From: Woeseiaceae bacterium
Lineage (GTDB): Bacteria; Pseudomonadota; Gammaproteobacteria; Steroidobacterales; Woeseiaceae
NCBI GenBank assembly: GCA_021773135.1
Contig: JAJFKP010000051.1
Location: forward strand, 124,001 to 188,000
Length of the DNA stretch: 64,000 nucleotides
Direction of reading: 5' to 3'
The first letter of the stretch is position 1; each line of letters starts with the position of its first letter. The notes below the pieces were generated by a model, which was not told where the DNA came from, made no database searches, and saw only the letters and a list, made by a program, of their open reading frames with translations. Shown here one piece after another: positions 1 to 8,458 of the stretch. Made by a program: the position numbers and the translations under genes.

Positions 1-560
1 TTATCCCGCTCGGGCCCGGGCATGCGCCTCTGGGAGCGCTTGGTTATGTCGTGGCAGCACAGGAATTGCTGGGTCAGATTAATGCAGCCGGTCTGCAGGT
101 CGATAATGTTTTTGTCGGTTCGGGATCTGGCGCCACCCATGGTGGACTGCTTTTTGGCCTCAAGGCCTTGGGATCAAAGATTGGCGTTGTCGGCATTTGC
201 GTTCGTCGAGAGGCTAAACTGCAGCACGAACGCATCGCCAGTACGTGCAGGCAGATTGCGACGCTCCTTGGCAAAGAAAACCTCGTAACAGACGCCGACA
301 TCAAGCTAGATGACGAGTTCCTCGCCCCGGGCTATGGCATTCCGGGAAAAACAGTCCTGGATGCCATTATGGTTGCAGCGCGAACCGAAGGACTGATTCT
401 TGATCCGGTCTACACCGGAAAGGTGATGGCCGGTGCGATACAGCATGCGAAACGCGCGACACCTGAGACGACAAATATCTTCCTGCATACCGGCGGAACG
501 CCTGCCATTTTTGCCTACCAGGACATGCTGGCTACAGCGGCTGTGGAATTTGCCGGTTAG
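1..560 (+). CDS. D-cysteine desulfhydrase / ACC deaminase family PLP enzyme (5' truncated)
   Basis: The frame is open from base 3 at the window edge, so the visible product is only the C-terminal part of the enzyme (about 185 residues; full family members are about 330). The first residues read as IPLGPGHAPLGALGYV, which matches the substrate-binding stretch of D-cysteine desulfhydrase (usual form is VGGSNxxGxLGYV). The later GSGSGATHGGLLFGLKALG resembles the phosphate-binding loop of fold-type II PLP enzymes, and the C-terminal FLHTGGTPAIFAY is typical of this family. Known relatives cleave D-cysteine to pyruvate, sulfide and ammonia, or deaminate 1-aminocyclopropane-1-carboxylate; which applies cannot be decided here. 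The PLP lysine lies outside the window. NhaC follows 21 bases downstream, so the two may be co-transcribed. Confidence 0.85.
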   Translation, partial: IPLGPGHAPLGALGYVVAAQELLGQINAAGLQVDNVFVGSGSGATHGGLLFGLKALGSKIGVVGICVRREAKLQHERIASTCRQIATLLGKENLVTDADIKLDDEFLAPGYGIPGKTVLDAIMVAARTEGLILDPVYTGKVMAGAIQHAKRATPETTNIFLHTGGTPAIFAYQDMLATAAVEFAG

Positions 561-581
561 CGGCGCGTGGACGAGGCACAA

Positions 582-1994
582 ATGAGTCAGCAAGATCCCT
601 CTGTCGCACAGGCGGCCATAAGTTTCGGCGGCGTGCTCGGAATAATGATTGCCGGAATCGCGCTGAGCGATATCGAGCTTCACATCCTGCTGATCGGGGC
701 ACTCATCTGGGTCTGCGTCACCAGCTCGCTTAACGGCGTGCGCTTCGAAAAACTTAAAAATTACATGAGTGCCGGCATCGCTAAAGCGCTGAGTGCGCTG
801 TATATGTTTATCCTGATCGGCATTGTTATTGCGGCATTGATCGAAGGTGGCACGATACCGACGATAATTTACTACTCGGTCGATTACGTCAGTCCGACGT
901 GGTTTCTTCCCGCAGGGCTCCTGTTCACCAGCTTCATGTCGGCCGCGACCGGAACATCGTGGGGAACGGTGGGCACGATCGGGGTTGTGCTGGTCGGGCT
1001 CGGGTCCGTTATCGGAATTCCGCTCCCCATCGTCGCGGGCATGGTGGTTTCAGGCGCTCTGTTCGGAGACAAGATGTCCCCGGTATCTGATACAACGATT
1101 CTTGCTGCTGCCTGCGCCGAGACCGACATTTACTCACATATTCGTGCCATGTCCTATACGACCGGACCGGCTTACCTCCTGTCACTGCTGCTATTTGCGG
1201 CAATCGGGCTGCAGTATGACGGCATGGTCGTGGGAGGCGGCGATGTCGATGCTATCAGGGATTCGCTCGACTCGATATTTTCGATCGGGCCAGTGGCACT
1301 GCTGCCGATACTCGTCCTCTTGACCCTGAGCATGCGTGGCACCGCAGCCGAACCGACGATGATTACGGCTTCGCTGGTTGCGATAGGCCTGGCAGCAATG
1401 GTGCAGGGTCGCGGCTTCGACGAAATTTTTACCAGCATTCAGTATGGTTATTCGATTGAATCCGGAGTCGGCACCGTCGATACGTTGCTTAATCGCGGCG
1501 GCATTCAAAGCATGATGTGGACGCTGTCACTGGCCCTGATCGCGCTCGCACTCGGCGGCGTTCTCGATGGTGTCGGCATCATGCGCACGCTGACCAATGC
1601 GCTGATCCGAAAAATCAGGACAGTAGTTCAGTTGGTTGCCTCAACCATTGCAACCGGCGTACTGGTCAATATGAGCATGGGTGAAAACTACCTGACAATA
1701 ATATTCTCGAGCCAGATCTTTAAGGAAAGTTTTCGCAAGATGGGCCTGAAGCAACGTATGCTGTCGCGCAGTGTCGAGGAGGGTGCGACGTTGACTGCAG
1801 GACTCATTCCCTGGACGACGACGGGCGCGTTCTTTTCGGCGAGCCTGGGCGTGACCACACTCCAATACGCACCCTGGGCCTTTCTGAGCATCATAAACAT
1901 TGGCGTATCCCTGCTGATGGCCGCTTTGGGCTTTGCCATTTTTCGCAGCGACGACGCTGTGTCAGCGACACAAATCGATACACTGCAAGCATGA
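582..1994 (+). CDS. nhaC: NhaC family Na+/H+ antiporter
   Basis: An integral inner-membrane protein of about 470 residues with roughly a dozen hydrophobic segments. It carries the signature GDKMSPVSDTTILAAA, nearly identical to the GDKMSPLSDTT motif of NhaC-type antiporters, which exchange Na+ for H+; some relatives (MleN) couple malate and lactate instead. I prefer the ATG at 582 over the in-frame GTG at 567 because a purine-rich GACGAGG lies 8 bases upstream of it. It starts 21 bases after the D-cysteine desulfhydrase-like gene. The C-terminal half repeats features of the N-terminal half, as usual for this family. The substrate ion is inferred from family membership only. Confidence 0.9.
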   Translation: MSQQDPSVAQAAISFGGVLGIMIAGIALSDIELHILLIGALIWVCVTSSLNGVRFEKLKNYMSAGIAKALSALYMFILIGIVIAALIEGGTIPTIIYYSVDYVSPTWFLPAGLLFTSFMSAATGTSWGTVGTIGVVLVGLGSVIGIPLPIVAGMVVSGALFGDKMSPVSDTTILAAACAETDIYSHIRAMSYTTGPAYLLSLLLFAAIGLQYDGMVVGGGDVDAIRDSLDSIFSIGPVALLPILVLLTLSMRGTAAEPTMITASLVAIGLAAMVQGRGFDEIFTSIQYGYSIESGVGTVDTLLNRGGIQSMMWTLSLALIALALGGVLDGVGIMRTLTNALIRKIRTVVQLVASTIATGVLVNMSMGENYLTIIFSSQIFKESFRKMGLKQRMLSRSVEEGATLTAGLIPWTTTGAFFSASLGVTTLQYAPWAFLSIINIGVSLLMAALGFAIFRSDDAVSATQIDTLQA

Positions 1995-2031
1995 TTACGA
2001 CATCCAATCGAAATGCGTCGAGGCGCGCCTG

Positions 2032-3060
2032 ATGTTTTTACGAAATGCCTGGTATGTGGCTGGACTGCATACTGAGATCACCCGTGCGCTCAGTCCGCTG
2101 ACGATCCTGGGGGAGCACATTGTCTTCTATCGCAAAATGGATGGCACGCCGGTTGCTCTCGAAGACGCCTGCCCGCATCGGAAACTGCCACTGTCAAAAG
2201 GCAGGCTCCGGCAGGACGAGGTCGAGTGTGGCTATCACGGGCTCAGATTCGATTGCGCCGGGCAGTGCGTAGCCGCGCCAACGCAGAAGCTGGTCCCCGG
2301 CAACGCGCAGGTAAAAAGTTATCCGACCACCGACCAGTATGGCCTGGTCTGGATATGGATGGGTGAGGCGGACAAGGCAGATACGGTCCTCATTCCGACA
2401 GTCGAAAACTACAATAATCCGGACTGGAAGATTACTTCAGGTGATGCGATGGATTGCGCATGTCACTATCTGCACCTCGTGGACAACCTTTTGGATCCAT
2501 CACATGTTGCCTGGGTGCATGCATCGTCTTTTGCAGCAGCCGGCACCGAAGATACCGAAATCGATGTGCAGATCAGTAGCAAGGCGGTTATCGCTTCACG
2601 CTGGATCCTCGGCAAGGAGCCGCCGCCGTTCTACGCCGACCTGCTGAAATCTGTCAATCGCGTCGATCGTTACCAGCACTATGAGGTGCAGTTTCCGTCC
2701 TGCGCGATCAATAAGTCTGTTTTTACAGCGCCCGGAAAAGGCGGTCCTGGCTACGCGCCTGCAGATAACGACTACCAGATGGTGTCGTACAACTTCCTGA
2801 CACCGATCGACAGTGATAATACGCGGTATTTCTGGCTGCAGCAGCGCAACACCGATCCGCACGATGTTGAAATTACAAACAAAATTGCGGCTGGCGCACG
2901 TGCCGCGTTCGAAGAGGATCGTGAAATTCTGGAGGCCGTACACGTGGGAATGGAAAACGCCACAACGCCAAACATCACGCTGGGTGTCGACGCGGCGGCC
3001 GTGCAGTTTCGACGCGCTTTACACAAGAAAATCGAGGCGGAAAAAAACCTGGCACGCTAA
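2032..3060 (+). CDS. Rieske [2Fe-2S] oxygenase, vanillate O-demethylase alpha-subunit-like
   Basis: A 342-residue aromatic-ring hydroxylase/demethylase oxygenase subunit. The N-terminal Rieske domain has CPH at residues 47-49 and CGYH at 66-69 (C-x-H-x16-C-x2-H), which bind the 2Fe-2S cluster. The catalytic domain shows DNLLDPSHVAWVH (N152, D155, H158, H163), the usual mononuclear-iron triad with its bridging Asp. The best-known relatives are VanA and toluenesulfonate or caffeine demethylases. No reductase partner (VanB-like) is nearby, so electrons must come from elsewhere. The start was placed at ATG 2032, where the conserved MFLRNAWYVAG begins; a longer frame runs back into nhaC. The substrate is unknown. 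It is convergent with the HD-domain gene. Confidence 0.88.
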   Translation: MFLRNAWYVAGLHTEITRALSPLTILGEHIVFYRKMDGTPVALEDACPHRKLPLSKGRLRQDEVECGYHGLRFDCAGQCVAAPTQKLVPGNAQVKSYPTTDQYGLVWIWMGEADKADTVLIPTVENYNNPDWKITSGDAMDCACHYLHLVDNLLDPSHVAWVHASSFAAAGTEDTEIDVQISSKAVIASRWILGKEPPPFYADLLKSVNRVDRYQHYEVQFPSCAINKSVFTAPGKGGPGYAPADNDYQMVSYNFLTPIDSDNTRYFWLQQRNTDPHDVEITNKIAAGARAAFEEDREILEAVHVGMENATTPNITLGVDAAAVQFRRALHKKIEAEKNLAR

Positions 3061-3070
3061 TCAAAAGCTG

Positions 3071-3694
3071 TCAGGCGGTCGGCGCCTCGTGACCCTTCGC
3101 AAAGACCCGTCGCACCAGCGGTTCGAATTCTTCGAGGGGCAGAATTTCTTCATCTATATTGATCGCCAGCTGGTCGTATTTCGCAATGAACTCTGCGGTC
3201 CAGTCGAAATACGGGTGCCCGCGCCACTGTTCCCGTTCGTCAGGATCAATGTCGTCCATTTCATGAAAATGAACCTGCTGAAACACCTCGTGATGTTCCA
3301 GCATCCAGTGATTGCGATCTGAAATGTAGGGTCTCAGCAAGAGTGCCGCGAAACTTCCGTGTGCGTCCGGGCAAACCATGTAACCGATGTCGTGAAACAG
3401 GCCTACGACGATATCCTCTTCCGGCAAGTTGTCGCGGTACATCATGGTTGCCGTCTGCAGGCAGTGTTGGTACATGTTAACGGAATACCCAAAACTGGGA
3501 TCGTCCGCCTGGATCTTCAACATGCGCAGTACCTCATCGGCACAACGTGCAGCGAGGTAATCGTTTTTCTGCTGGCTCAGAGTCTCCCACTCGGCAGACC
3601 GACACGCATCGAGCGAGCGTTTGTCGATGTGTTGCCAATGCTCACGCATCAACGGGCTCGGTGAAACGCCCTTACCGTCTTTTGGCATTGTCAT
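3071..3694 (-). CDS. HD-domain protein, PhnZ/TmpB-like candidate diiron oxygenase
   Basis: About 207 residues with an HD fold: H77 in YQHCLQTA, H101-D102 in LFHDIGYM, H112 in DAHGSFAA, and the pair at 134-135 in MLEHHEVFQQ. The pattern FHDIG followed by HGxxAAxxLRPYIS and a HH-x2-FQ motif resembles PhnZ and TmpB, which are not hydrolases but mixed-valence diiron oxygenases that cleave C-P bonds in hydroxyphosphonates. The assignment to that branch is inference from motif order; a simple phosphohydrolase is the alternative. The start at ATG 3694 has AGG eight bases upstream; a TTG two codons earlier is less likely. The neighbour is a convergent Rieske oxygenase. No phn genes are visible. Confidence 0.7.
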   Translation of the reverse strand: MTMPKDGKGVSPSPLMREHWQHIDKRSLDACRSAEWETLSQQKNDYLAARCADEVLRMLKIQADDPSFGYSVNMYQHCLQTATMMYRDNLPEEDIVVGLFHDIGYMVCPDAHGSFAALLLRPYISDRNHWMLEHHEVFQQVHFHEMDDIDPDEREQWRGHPYFDWTAEFIAKYDQLAINIDEEILPLEEFEPLVRRVFAKGHEAPTA

Positions 3695-3822
3695 GGCCAA
3701 CCTGTTAGCAGCGAATCAATATGTACAAGTCTACTGTGCTTTCGTGACGCTTCCATAATTTGCTCACAGTGTGGCCCTGGCCGGCCCGGCAGATTGCGGT
3801 GCCGACAGCGACGATGCCGTTG

Positions 3823-4248
3823 CTAGAACAACGACATTGTGATCTCTAATACCGGATTCACTGACAGCCAGAGCCCGTAAACGCCCGCAACGAGTGTGAG
3901 CAAAGCGGTGCCGCCCGCCCCGATCAACCGCCCGATGTGCGCCATATTGTCGTGCTTCAATCCAATGGCATGTGCAATTCTTGAAATGATCAACAGGTCA
4001 CCGACGATTAACAGAAACGTCGATGAGCCGCCGTTTGCCTCGATCGCCCCGAAGACAATCATGAAAATCGGCACATATTCGAGAAAATTCTGGTGGCGCC
4101 TGACTTTTTCGGCAAGCTCCATATTCGGCGGGTCGCCAAATAATATCGATGCGCCTGATTTTCCCCTGGTCGCTCCTGCGCTGAAGCTCAACACCAAAGC
4201 GAAGATTGCGAAAATACTCGCGTACATGAGTGTTATTGGGATCTGCAT
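3823..4248 (-). CDS. MAPEG family membrane protein
   Basis: A 141-residue protein with four predicted membrane helices. It has the MAPEG hallmarks: RGKSGAS and FGDPPNMELAEKVRRHQNFLEYVPIFM (conserved R-x-x-N-x-x-E-x-x-P block) and a later SRIAHAIGL. Eukaryotic MAPEG members conjugate glutathione or make eicosanoids; bacterial members are mostly uncharacterised glutathione-transferase-like proteins. The start at ATG 4248 is supported by AGGAG six bases upstream; a longer upstream extension in frame has no family similarity. It is transcribed away from hipBA, so the region 4249-4527 is a divergent control region shared with the toxin-antitoxin operon. Confidence 0.85.
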   Translation of the reverse strand: MQIPITLMYASIFAIFALVLSFSAGATRGKSGASILFGDPPNMELAEKVRRHQNFLEYVPIFMIVFGAIEANGGSSTFLLIVGDLLIISRIAHAIGLKHDNMAHIGRLIGAGGTALLTLVAGVYGLWLSVNPVLEITMSLF

Positions 4249-4354
4249 TGCACTCTCCTGTTTTTTTCGCTCATTGTACGCCGAGAATGAATTCGCCAGG
4301 TCTGCACATACGTGTCGCCGGGAAGTCCAAACGTGAAAAAACGGAGCTTTTCCT

Positions 4355-4524
4355 ATCAAACATGATATATTTATTAAGTATTTTGACTAAGACAATCATT
4401 TTTGATTGTTTTTCGGACTGACCACTGGTAACCGTGTTCAGTCCATATTAGACTTGCAGCTTGTAATAGTCGATCATTAATGATTGATTATTAAGTTTAG
4501 AACCGTTTTTCTATCATATGTGAT
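4355..4524. promoter_or_regulatory. Four-copy ATCA-N4-TGAT operator array upstream of hipBA
   Basis: Four palindromes of the form ATCA-N4-TGAT occur at 4355-4366, 4395-4406, 4473-4484 and 4513-4524. Start-to-start spacings are 40, 78 and 40 bases. The last copy ends 3 bases before the hipB ATG, so bound protein would block initiation. Between copies two and three lies an inverted repeat GGACTGA-N16-TCAGTCC (4415-4444). HipB-type antitoxins are known to bind several palindromic operators in front of their own operon. The assignment to this HipB is inference from position and repetition. Confidence 0.7.
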
Positions 4525-4527
4525 CTT

Positions 4528-4860
4528 ATGAAAATCGATGAATTGAGCCCTGAAACCGCAATTCTCAGCGAACTCGGCAGGCGCCTCGCCCGCGTGCGTA
4601 AGCAGCAGGGATTCACACAGGACCAGCTGGCGTCGATGGCCGGCATCGGCGTCGCGACGCTGCGTCGAATTGAGGGTGGACAGGATGGCCATATGGAGTC
4701 CTGGATCAAGGTCCTCAAAGCGTTGAATATGTCGCAGTCCATTGATGCCCTATTGCCGGAGAACTTCAGCTCACCCATGGCCGATGTTCTGGACACGAAT
4801 CGGCATCGCCGGCGACATACCAGGTTACCCGGGAAGGTCTGGGGAGATGAAGCTACGTGA
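4528..4860 (+). CDS. hipB: HipB-like XRE-family antitoxin
   Basis: A 110-residue DNA-binding protein. Residues about 13-70 form an XRE helix-turn-helix: LGRRLARVRKQQGFTQDQLA, then MAGIGVATLRRIEGG as the recognition helix region. A C-terminal tail of about 35 residues after LPENF is basic and probably disordered; E. coli HipB is shorter (88 residues). Its stop overlaps the next start (GTGA), showing translational coupling with hipA. By family knowledge it neutralises HipA and represses the operon. The four palindromes just upstream are its likely binding sites. Confidence 0.88.
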   Translation: MKIDELSPETAILSELGRRLARVRKQQGFTQDQLASMAGIGVATLRRIEGGQDGHMESWIKVLKALNMSQSIDALLPENFSSPMADVLDTNRHRRRHTRLPGKVWGDEAT

Positions 4861-6155
4861 CCACCGCGACGGTTCGCCTGTGGGGCACCACAATTGGCTA
4901 CGTCTCGATGACCGAACAGGAACGATTTGCGCGGTTCGAATACGATCCTGATTTCGTCGACCTGGGAATTGAACTTGCACCACTGGTCATGCCTCTGAAG
5001 GCGCGCCACATTTATCAGTTTACCGAGCTGCATCCGCGGAGTTTTTACGGGCTTCCCGGCCTCCTGTCCGACAGTATTCCCGACAAGTACGGCAACAGGC
5101 TCATTGATGTCTGGCTGGCACAGACCGGACGCAAACCAGACAGTTTCAATGCTGTTGACCGCCTGTGTTACACGGGCGTGCGCGGCATGGGTGCGCTGGA
5201 ATACGAACCGTCCGCCAGCAATGTATCGACAGAAGACAAGCGCCTCGAAGTCCAGGAGCTGGTCGAACTCGCGGCACTCGCTTTCGCCAGTAAAGATGCC
5301 ATCAGGACCAACGTTGCCGAGGCAACCAGCGAACAGGGCTTGCTGGATATCCTGAGCGTCGGCACCTCGGCAGGTGGCGCACGCGCTAAAGCCGTCATTG
5401 CGTTCAACCCGGACACACTCGAGGTTCGCTCCGGGCAGTCAGAATTGCCTACAGGCTTCGAGCACTGGCTGATCAAGTTCGACGGCGTTGAATTCAGTGG
5501 CGACTGGGGCGTCGCTGACCCGGCGGGTTACGGCTTGCTCGAGTACAGCTACTACCAGGTTGCCAGGGAGTGCAACATCGAGATGATGGAGTGCCGCCTG
5601 CTTGCCGAGAATGGCCGCAACCATTTCCTCACGCGGCGATTCGACCGTGATGCTGACGGCGGCAAAAAATTCGTACAGACGCTTGGCGCCATAGCGCATT
5701 TCGACTATTGGGAAAGTGGCTTCTATTCCTATGAACAACTCTTTATGACCATGAAGCGGCTGGGTCTGCCCATGTCCCAAATCGAAGAACAATTTCGACG
5801 CACCGTATTCAATATCGTCGGCTGCAACCAGGACGATCACGTCAAGAACGTCGCTTTCATCATGGACCGGCAGGGACATTGGAGCCTCTCCCCGGCATAC
5901 GACCTTTGTCATGCGGAAGGCAGTGACTTCACGCGTTTTCACCAGATGAGCATCAACGGAAAAACGACAGGCTTCACCACCAGCGATCTGAAACACCTGG
6001 CCGAATATGCAGGACTGCCGCGCGGTCGAGAGAAACAGGTTATCCAAACGACAGTTGCCGCGTTTACCAAATGGCAGGCGTTGGCAAAAGACCTTGGCAT
6101 ACCGGAAGCATTGCAGAAACACGTAACCGGCACGCTGCGTCTGAAGTGGCAATGA
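4857..6155 (+). CDS. hipA: HipA-like serine/threonine kinase toxin
   Basis: A 432-residue HipA-family kinase. It has the N-terminal coupling domain (to about residue 110, with SFYGLPGLLSDSIPD typical of HipA), a glycine/serine loop VGTSAGGARAKAV near 168-180, a nucleotide-binding lysine in WLIKFD (K207), the catalytic segment NIVGCNQDDHVKN (319-331), and the metal-binding SPAYDL (D349). HipA of E. coli phosphorylates glutamyl-tRNA synthetase and induces persistence; the target of this branch is not known. All key residues appear present, so the toxin looks intact. It starts with GTG overlapping the hipB stop. No defence or mobile genes flank it. Confidence 0.9.
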   Translation: MTTATVRLWGTTIGYVSMTEQERFARFEYDPDFVDLGIELAPLVMPLKARHIYQFTELHPRSFYGLPGLLSDSIPDKYGNRLIDVWLAQTGRKPDSFNAVDRLCYTGVRGMGALEYEPSASNVSTEDKRLEVQELVELAALAFASKDAIRTNVAEATSEQGLLDILSVGTSAGGARAKAVIAFNPDTLEVRSGQSELPTGFEHWLIKFDGVEFSGDWGVADPAGYGLLEYSYYQVARECNIEMMECRLLAENGRNHFLTRRFDRDADGGKKFVQTLGAIAHFDYWESGFYSYEQLFMTMKRLGLPMSQIEEQFRRTVFNIVGCNQDDHVKNVAFIMDRQGHWSLSPAYDLCHAEGSDFTRFHQMSINGKTTGFTTSDLKHLAEYAGLPRGREKQVIQTTVAAFTKWQALAKDLGIPEALQKHVTGTLRLKWQ

Positions 6156-6371
6156 GTCATCGAACGCATACCACGCTTGCCTCAGCACCAAGCACTCGAA
6201 TCCCCGCAGGAAAACCGCGCAGTGGGCTGCTATTCTGTGCGACGCAAGTCTTTTCAGGTACGGCGACAGCGCTCTTACGATTGCACAGTTCGGTCAGGTT
6301 TTTTTTGCAACGATTCGCCACGCCCGGCATACGACTTATCACCGACTGGTACACCGACATTGGAGAATTAG

Positions 6372-6965
6372 ATGGCCCTGGTCCCACCATTAGAAGACGC
6401 AGATTTTGATCCGGAATTGCTTGAGTTCGTGCAATTTTTCAAAGGCCCGCTGGGCGTTATTCCAAACAGTGTCCGGACCATGGCGCGACGGCCGGAAATC
6501 GCCCGCGCATTCACCAATCTGAATATATCCGTTATGAAGTGCGATGCCGGGGTCACGCCCGAGTTCAAACGACTGATTGGTTATATGACCAGCTATGTTT
6601 CGGGTTGCCGGTATTGCCAGGCACACACGATTCTCGGATCGGAGCGATTCGGCTCCACCGAGGAACGCCTTAACGACGTATGGAACTTTGAAAACAGTCA
6701 GCACTTTAACGAAGCTGAGAAAGCCGCGTTAACTTTCGCCCGAGCGGCTGCCATGGTGCCAAATGAAGTGGACGAGGAGATATCGGAAAACCTGCGCGCA
6801 CACTGGGATCACGGCGAGATTGTCGAAATTACTGCAGTCGTAGCACTTTTTGGTTTCCTGAACCGATGGAATGATTCAATGGGGTCTGTATTGGAGGATC
6901 TCCCGATCGAAGCTGGCAAAAAACATCTGACCGAGACCGGCTGGGAAGTCGGCAAGCACGCCTGA
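6372..6965 (+). CDS. AhpD/carboxymuconolactone decarboxylase family protein
   Basis: A 197-residue all-helical protein of the CMD/AhpD family. Residues 64-85 hold the redox motif: E64, then GCRYCQAH with C79, C82 and H85. In AhpD this Glu-Cys-Cys-His relay reduces the peroxidase AhpC; many homologues are peroxidase-like proteins of unknown partner. The N-terminal LGVIPNSVRTMARRPEIARAF is the usual peroxidase-related helix of this branch. The start ATG 6372 follows GGAGAATTAG. It stands alone between hipA and a convergent sensor kinase. A general role in peroxide tolerance is inference. Confidence 0.85.
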   Translation: MALVPPLEDADFDPELLEFVQFFKGPLGVIPNSVRTMARRPEIARAFTNLNISVMKCDAGVTPEFKRLIGYMTSYVSGCRYCQAHTILGSERFGSTEERLNDVWNFENSQHFNEAEKAALTFARAAAMVPNEVDEEISENLRAHWDHGEIVEITAVVALFGFLNRWNDSMGSVLEDLPIEAGKKHLTETGWEVGKHA

Positions 6966-6982
6966 CCGACAGTTTGTAACCG

Positions 6983-8458
6983 CTAGGCTGCCCGGGCGTA
7001 CAATGGAAGTTCGAATTCGAAGCGCGTGCCCGCGCCGAGCGAGCTGATTACGGTAATTCGACTCTCGTGCAGATCCAGGATGCGCTTGACGATCGCAAGC
7101 CCCAGGCCGGACGATGCCGATAGCGCCTCTTCGCCCTGCTCCGACCGATAAAATCGGTCGAAAATGCGCGGAATGTCCTGCTGCGATATGCCCGGCCCCG
7201 AATCGGTCACGGATACGGCCACACATTGCGGACGCTCGGCAATGCTCAGAATGATCTCACCCCCCTTAGGCGTAAAGCGAATCGCGTTTCGCACCAGGTT
7301 TTCCAGCACTCGCTGAATGAGGCCAATATCGCCGATCGTCAGTGCGGTGGCAGAATCAAGTGCGATGGTAAGTTCGATTTCTTTGCCCTCTGCCTCCAGC
7401 TGAAACTCCTGGGCGATATCCTGCAGAAGCTCGGGCACGGAGAACGCCTCGAGACTCGGCGTTACGCTGGCTGAATCGAGCTTGGCCAGCTCAAAAAGAT
7501 CACCGATCAAAACCCCCAGGCGGACCGTATGTTTCCGGGCAATCCTGAGATAGCGGTCGCGATCGGCATCGGCAAGCGATTCGCCCTTGATAATTAACGT
7601 TTCGAGGTATCCCTGCATCGCCGCAAGCGGCGTGCGCAGGTCATGCGAAATATTAGCAACCAGTTCGCGCCGGAGTCGATCGTTCTCGGTGAGCTGCTCG
7701 AGCTGGCGCCGAATTTGTGTCGACATCGTCAGGAAAGATTCTGTCAGTTGATCAATCTCGTCGCCGCCCTCCGGATGAGGCTCAAGATTCGGCAGGGATT
7801 CGAACTGCGACTCCGTTGCTGCGCTCACTTCGCTGTTGAGTTTCTTCAGCCGTCGGGTCAACAGGCGAAATACCACCAGCCCAACGATTGCGGCCGCGAC
7901 TACAATAACCAAAGCGATGATCTGGCTGACTTTGCCTATATAGGAACTGCCGATATCGTTTGCCAGGGCCTCGTAGGTTTGCCCGCCAAGGACGACATAG
8001 AGATAGCCCTCGAGTTTTTCTCCCGATCTGATTTCGGCCGCCGAGAATACTTTCTGCATGTCACGACTGCGCGGATCATCACCATGAATCGGACCGCTGT
8101 CGGCTCCGGTTATGAGTCTGCGAATGGGTTCGAGGTCGACCTGTTCGCGCAGCACAGTCTCGGCGGGCAAAGCATGTCCCAGGATCTTTCCTTCGGTATC
8201 CAGCAAATAGATTTCAGCTGTTGGGTTAATCACCATTGCATGACTGGCGAGTTCCTGGAGGCTCGCGATATCCGTTTCGCCGTCTGTGATCAGCTGTCTT
8301 TGTCCTGTCACGTACATGGCAATCGGCGCATTGAGTTTCTGCGTCAGCTCTTCGTAGTACAACCGGCTGTTCATTCGATCGGCGACGAAGAATGCCGAAC
8401 CCATTAACACGACAATCAATAGCAGGGCGACCGATAGTTTTGCGAACAAACTGTTCAC
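6983..8458 (-). CDS. Two-component sensor histidine kinase
   Basis: A 491-residue membrane kinase. It has an N-terminal membrane helix (about 5-27), a periplasmic sensor region (about 28-175), a second helix (about 177-200), a HAMP linker, and a dimerisation box NISHDLRTPLAAMQGYLE with phosphoacceptor H272. The ATPase domain shows the N box (LENLVRNAIRFTPKGG), G1 (DSGPGI), F box and G2 (GLGLAIVKRI). It starts with GTG and overlaps the response-regulator stop by 4 bases, so the pair is translationally coupled. The sensed signal is unknown. The upstream genes for spondin-domain secreted proteins could belong to the same transcription unit. Confidence 0.93.
   Translation of the reverse strand: MNSLFAKLSVALLLIVVLMGSAFFVADRMNSRLYYEELTQKLNAPIAMYVTGQRQLITDGETDIASLQELASHAMVINPTAEIYLLDTEGKILGHALPAETVLREQVDLEPIRRLITGADSGPIHGDDPRSRDMQKVFSAAEIRSGEKLEGYLYVVLGGQTYEALANDIGSSYIGKVSQIIALVIVVAAAIVGLVVFRLLTRRLKKLNSEVSAATESQFESLPNLEPHPEGGDEIDQLTESFLTMSTQIRRQLEQLTENDRLRRELVANISHDLRTPLAAMQGYLETLIIKGESLADADRDRYLRIARKHTVRLGVLIGDLFELAKLDSASVTPSLEAFSVPELLQDIAQEFQLEAEGKEIELTIALDSATALTIGDIGLIQRVLENLVRNAIRFTPKGGEIILSIAERPQCVAVSVTDSGPGISQQDIPRIFDRFYRSEQGEEALSASSGLGLAIVKRILDLHESRITVISSLGAGTRFEFELPLYARAA

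Noticed and set aside
4393-4413. CAATCA-TTTT-TGATTG followed by T-run as a terminator
   Set aside because: No plus-strand gene ends upstream of it, the stem is short and AT-only, and it is one of four repeated palindromes, so an operator is the better reading.
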